From: Selaginella tamariscina
Taxonomy: Eukaryota > Streptophyta > Lycopodiopsida > Selaginellales > Selaginellaceae
Direction of reading: 5' to 3'
DNA: 64,000 nt
Assembly (NCBI GenBank): GCA_003024785.1
Contig: PUQB01000098.1
Location: 584,572-648,571, forward strand
In this document: one piece after another, positions 61,318 to 64,000 of the stretch
Layout: every line of letters starts with the position of its first letter
Numbering within the stretch: position 1 is the stretch's first letter
The notes under the pieces: model-generated
Database searches by the model: none
Seen by the model: the letters and a program-made list of their open reading frames with translations, nothing else
What the model was told of the DNA's origin: nothing
Position numbers and translations under genes: made by a program

Positions 61318-61720
61318 GTGACCCCTCCATCTTTCTTTCGGGAGTATCATCAAGGGGTTCACTCGGCACCAAATCATCCGGTTTTCACTTTTCAAGCTCG
61401 TTTCAATCGCACACCTCATCCTGTTTTCCTTTCAGTGTTGGTGGATACAGGTTCAAGTTTGTCCTCTGTTTCTCAATCTGTTGCTACACGTTGCAGCCTT
61501 CATTTGCGTCGTGCGGTAGAACCAGTCTTCATTCTGTACGGCAACGGACATACTCATGCTTGTTCGCGGATGAAGTGGACATTGTTGTTCGTGTGGATGA
61601 TTGTGAGCTCGAGCTTCAATCTTTGCGGGTGGTGCCGAGTCAAGCTTTTCACCTTATTCTTGGTATGGATTGGTTAACTCGCAATCATGCCAAGTGTGAC
61701 TTTGAAAAGTCTCCCCCTTG
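61318..61720 (+). pseudogene. Element C protease, frameshifted
   Basis: The active-site block VLVDTGSSLSSVSQ near 61436 and the C-terminal signature HLILGMDWLTRNHAKCDF near 61650 identify a retropepsin. The two blocks lie in different frames, so one shift occurs near 61550. Confidence 0.75.
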
Positions 61721-62760
61721 TTTGACTCTCCCTCGTCTTTCTTCCATTCCTCTTACTTCTATTCCACTTCGTCCATCTGCTTCCACCTCTGCTTCCATCA
61801 CTTTTGTCTCACCCTATTTCCAACCATTTTCCCTTCATGCTCTTCCTTTTCTTCTTTGGATCCATCAGATGATCGTCGTGCTGTAGTTGTTGATCAACTC
61901 AAGAAGGAGTATGCTGATCTTTTCAACTTCGACTTGTCATCTGGGGCCAAGATTGCGACACGCCACCCTATTCCAACTGGAGAAGCTAGGCCAATCAAGG
62001 TACCTGTTCGGCGTCGATCACCAAAGGAGCTCAAGATCTTACGAGCGAATGTCAAAGAGATGTTGGAGAAGGGTGTTATCCGGAAGTCTCGAAGTCCTTG
62101 GGCGTGCGAACCTCACCTTGTGACGAAGCCTGATGGGAGCGTTCGATTCTGCATTGATTATCGCCCGTTAAATGAGGTAACCGTCTCAGATGTGTACCCA
62201 CTTCCTCATACTGCAGACCTTTTGGATCGACTGGGGCGGAGCCGTTGGTTCACCAAGTTAGATCTCGCATCTGGATATTGGCAAGTTCCGATGGACATTC
62301 CCAAGACTGCTTTTCGAACACCATTTGGCCTGTACGAGTTCCTGGTGATGCCTTTCGGTTTGAGCAATGCTCCAGCAACTTTCCAGCGTATGATGGATGA
62401 GGTTCTTTTGCCGTGCTGATTTCATCGATGATGTTTTGATCCATTCAGATGGAACGTGGGAGGAGCATGTCGGTGATGTACGTAAGGTTTTGGATCGACT
62501 GCGGGAAGTTGGTTTGAAGTTGAAGCCATCTAAGTGTGTTTGGATCAAAGGACACCACTTATCTGGGTTATCGCATTTCACGTGAAGGTTTGCAAGTCGA
62601 TCCTGACAAACTAGTTGCAGTTTTGAAGTTCCCTACGCCGAAGTGTGTGAATGATGTGCAACGCTTTCTTGGCAAGGTACAATATCTGGGTCGTTTTCTG
62701 GATCATCTTTCAGATCGTACTGCACCGTTGCGCGCGTTGTTGAAATCGTCAATGACTTCT
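61718..62760 (+). pseudogene. Element C reverse transcriptase, frameshifted
   Basis: An open segment (61718-62419) holds the fingers and palm: [51 protein letters not shown] and [16 protein letters not shown] one-base shift near 62412 moves the catalytic motif [16 protein letters not shown] into a second frame (62397-62585), and another near 62565 leads to the thumb ([17 protein letters not shown]). With the shifts restored in principle, all RT motifs are present, including the D-D pair of FIDD. Two indels separate it from a readable polyprotein. Confidence 0.85.
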
Positions 62761-63360
62761 TTTGTTTGGTCTAAGGATTGCAAGCAGGCATTTGCAGATC
62801 TCAAAGAGTTGTTGACGACTCCTCCAGTTTTGGCGTACCCGGATTACACTCGTCCTTTCATCTTGCGTGTAGATGCTTCTGACATCGGCCTCGGGGGTGT
62901 ATTGATGCAGGAGAGTACAAGTGTTCCTGGCCAACGACATCCCATTGCATACATCAGCCGTACATTGCAGCCAGCAGAGGTGAATTACTCCACAACTGAA
63001 AAGGAGTGTCTAGCAGCAGTTTGGGGTTTTGAGAAGCTCCATGCCTACTTGCATGGTTCGCGGACGTTGTTGGAAGGTGATCATGCAGCAGTCACTTCGT
63101 TGTTGAAGCGAAAGAATTTGATTGGGCGTACTGCTCGGTGGGCCTTGAAACTTCAAATTTACGACTTTGAAGTTGTTCATCGTCCAGGAGTTCCATGGCT
63201 GATGCTGATGCTCTTTCTCGGGCTCCTCTTCCACCTTCTCTCTCTTCTGTTGCCCCAGAGGAACCAGTTGTTCCAGCTTCAGTGGACTTTTTGGATGAAG
63301 ATTCCGTACCATCAGCAGTTGCTGTGCTTGACGTTCAGTGTCCGCAGAATGCAGAGTTAG
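62760..63360 (+). pseudogene. Element C RNase H
   Basis: RVDASDIGLGGVLMQ near 62868 contains the first catalytic Asp, NYSTTEKECLAAVWGFEK near 62983 contains the Glu, and EGDHAAVTSLLKRKN near 63075 the next Asp. It ends at FEVVHRPGVPW near 63170. The connection to integrase (63200-63560) changes frame. Confidence 0.8.
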
Positions 63361-63559
63361 ATTTGCCGTCTTTGGATGAGGTTCGGGAAGCTCAAAAGGT
63401 TGAGCCGTGGATTCGAAGGCTTCGTGATGGGTTTGAGAATCCTGCATCACTTGCTGATGACTTGCCTTTCAGGCATTTACATTCACAGTATCGCCTTCAG
63501 GATGACCTTCTTTATTTTGTGGGGACTGATCCAGATGATCCTTTGCGGTTGGTGGTGCC

Positions 63560-64000
63560 TTCAATCTTCATTCCACGCTTCCTCCATGCTTACCATGACT
63601 CTCCTATTCTTGGCGGGCACATGGGACATCGTCGGGTGATGGAGAAGCTGCGCAGATCTTTCTATTGGCCGGAGTTGCGAGGAGATGTGATTCGGTATGT
63701 GCGTAGTTGTGTGTGGTGCCAAGCTCGCAATACTCCCCCATGTGCTTCGGAAGGACGGTTGGAGTCAATTGCAGTTTCTCGTCCGTTTGAATTGGTGGCA
63801 TTTGATTTGATGGGACCTTTTCCGCGGTCAACTGCTGGTAACGAGTACGTTATTATTGCTTCTGATTACCTAACTCGTTGGGTAGAAGTTGGTGCTCTTG
63901 CTAGTGCGACTGCTTCTGCTGTTGGTCAGTTTCTCCTGAATCGGGTCGTGTTTCAGCATTCTTGTCCGGAGCGAATTCTCTCGGATAATGGTCCCGCATT
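63560..64000 (+). CDS. Element C integrase, N-terminal part (runs off the window)
   Basis: The zinc-binding domain is readable as LHAYHDSPILGGHMGHRRV and then VRSCVWCQARNTPP, giving His-His-Cys-Cys. The core begins with AFDLMGPFPRSTAGNEYVI (first Asp), continues through SDYLTRWVEVGAL, and reaches LSDNGPA (second Asp) at the window end. The Glu lies beyond 64000. The GPFPRST-GNEY-VI-SDYLTRWVE pattern is reminiscent of metazoan- or oomycete-type Ty3/gypsy integrases; this is an impression, not a search result. Confidence 0.75.

Larger units (their letters stand above)
60062..64000 (+). mobile_element. Ty3/gypsy element C, 5' part, truncated by the window end
   Basis: A short LTR is followed by gag, protease, RT, RNase H and the first part of integrase, in Ty3/gypsy order. 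It inserted into the SEC8 3' flank; the interrupted sequence continues at about 26340 in block I. It is GC-richer than its surroundings and better preserved than A or B, with three or four frameshifts. The 3' LTR and target duplication are outside the window. Confidence 0.85.

Overview
This is nuclear DNA from a plant-lineage eukaryote. Three things point that way: an intron-rich gene whose exons translate to a plant-type exocyst SEC8 subunit, telo-box motifs (AAACCCTAA) next to both host genes, and three families of Ty3/gypsy LTR retrotransposons. I cannot name the species. The chromovirus here has a gag of the fungal/vertebrate 'sushi/Tf1' style, and another element has an integrase unlike the usual angiosperm ones. 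Both fit a non-flowering land plant better, but this is inference.

The window is built from duplicated blocks. Block I (1-26340) and block II (41055-60061) carry the same series: a degenerate gag remnant (D), a 162-bp repeat, a chromovirus (A), a second element start (E), the SEC8 gene, and an AT-rich 3' flank. Between them is a second host gene. It is intronless and encodes a PD-(D/E)xK nuclease-like domain followed by a protein-kinase-like domain, an arrangement known from Crinkler (CRN)-type effectors. One complete copy lies at 29316-30737. A 5'-truncated copy lies at 36043-37012, made by a head-to-tail duplication of 6.27 kb (29768-36042 and 36043-42308) that joined its nuclease active-site region to a fragment of the element A LTR.

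Region by region: 1-1060, D remnant and 162-bp repeat; 1061-15930, chromovirus A copy 1, split by a 9026-bp Athila/Tat-like element B (5208-14233) flanked by CCTGG target duplications; 15931-16900, element E start; 17715-25346, SEC8 copy 1; 25347-28540, AT-rich sequence including the left arm of a diverged inverted repeat; 29135-30737, upstream ORF plus nuclease-kinase gene; 31070-32065, right inverted arm; 33188-33803, 21-bp minisatellite; 34155-36042, D and an LTR fragment; 36043-42308, second copy of the 6.27-kb unit; 42124-49750, chromovirus A copy 2 containing a 1.66-kb probable solo LTR; 49751-50740, element E start; 51508-59206, SEC8 copy 2; 60062-64000, the 5' part of a Ty3/gypsy element C with a 159-bp LTR.

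Neither SEC8 copy reads through without damage, and the lesions are nearly complementary: copy 1 is damaged in the middle, copy 2 at the first exon, one internal splice site and the 3' end. Indels greatly outnumber substitutions between the two LTRs of the young element B. Some frameshifts in this window may therefore be consensus errors and not real mutations. The two nuclease-kinase copies, by contrast, have no indel across their shared 960 coding bases.
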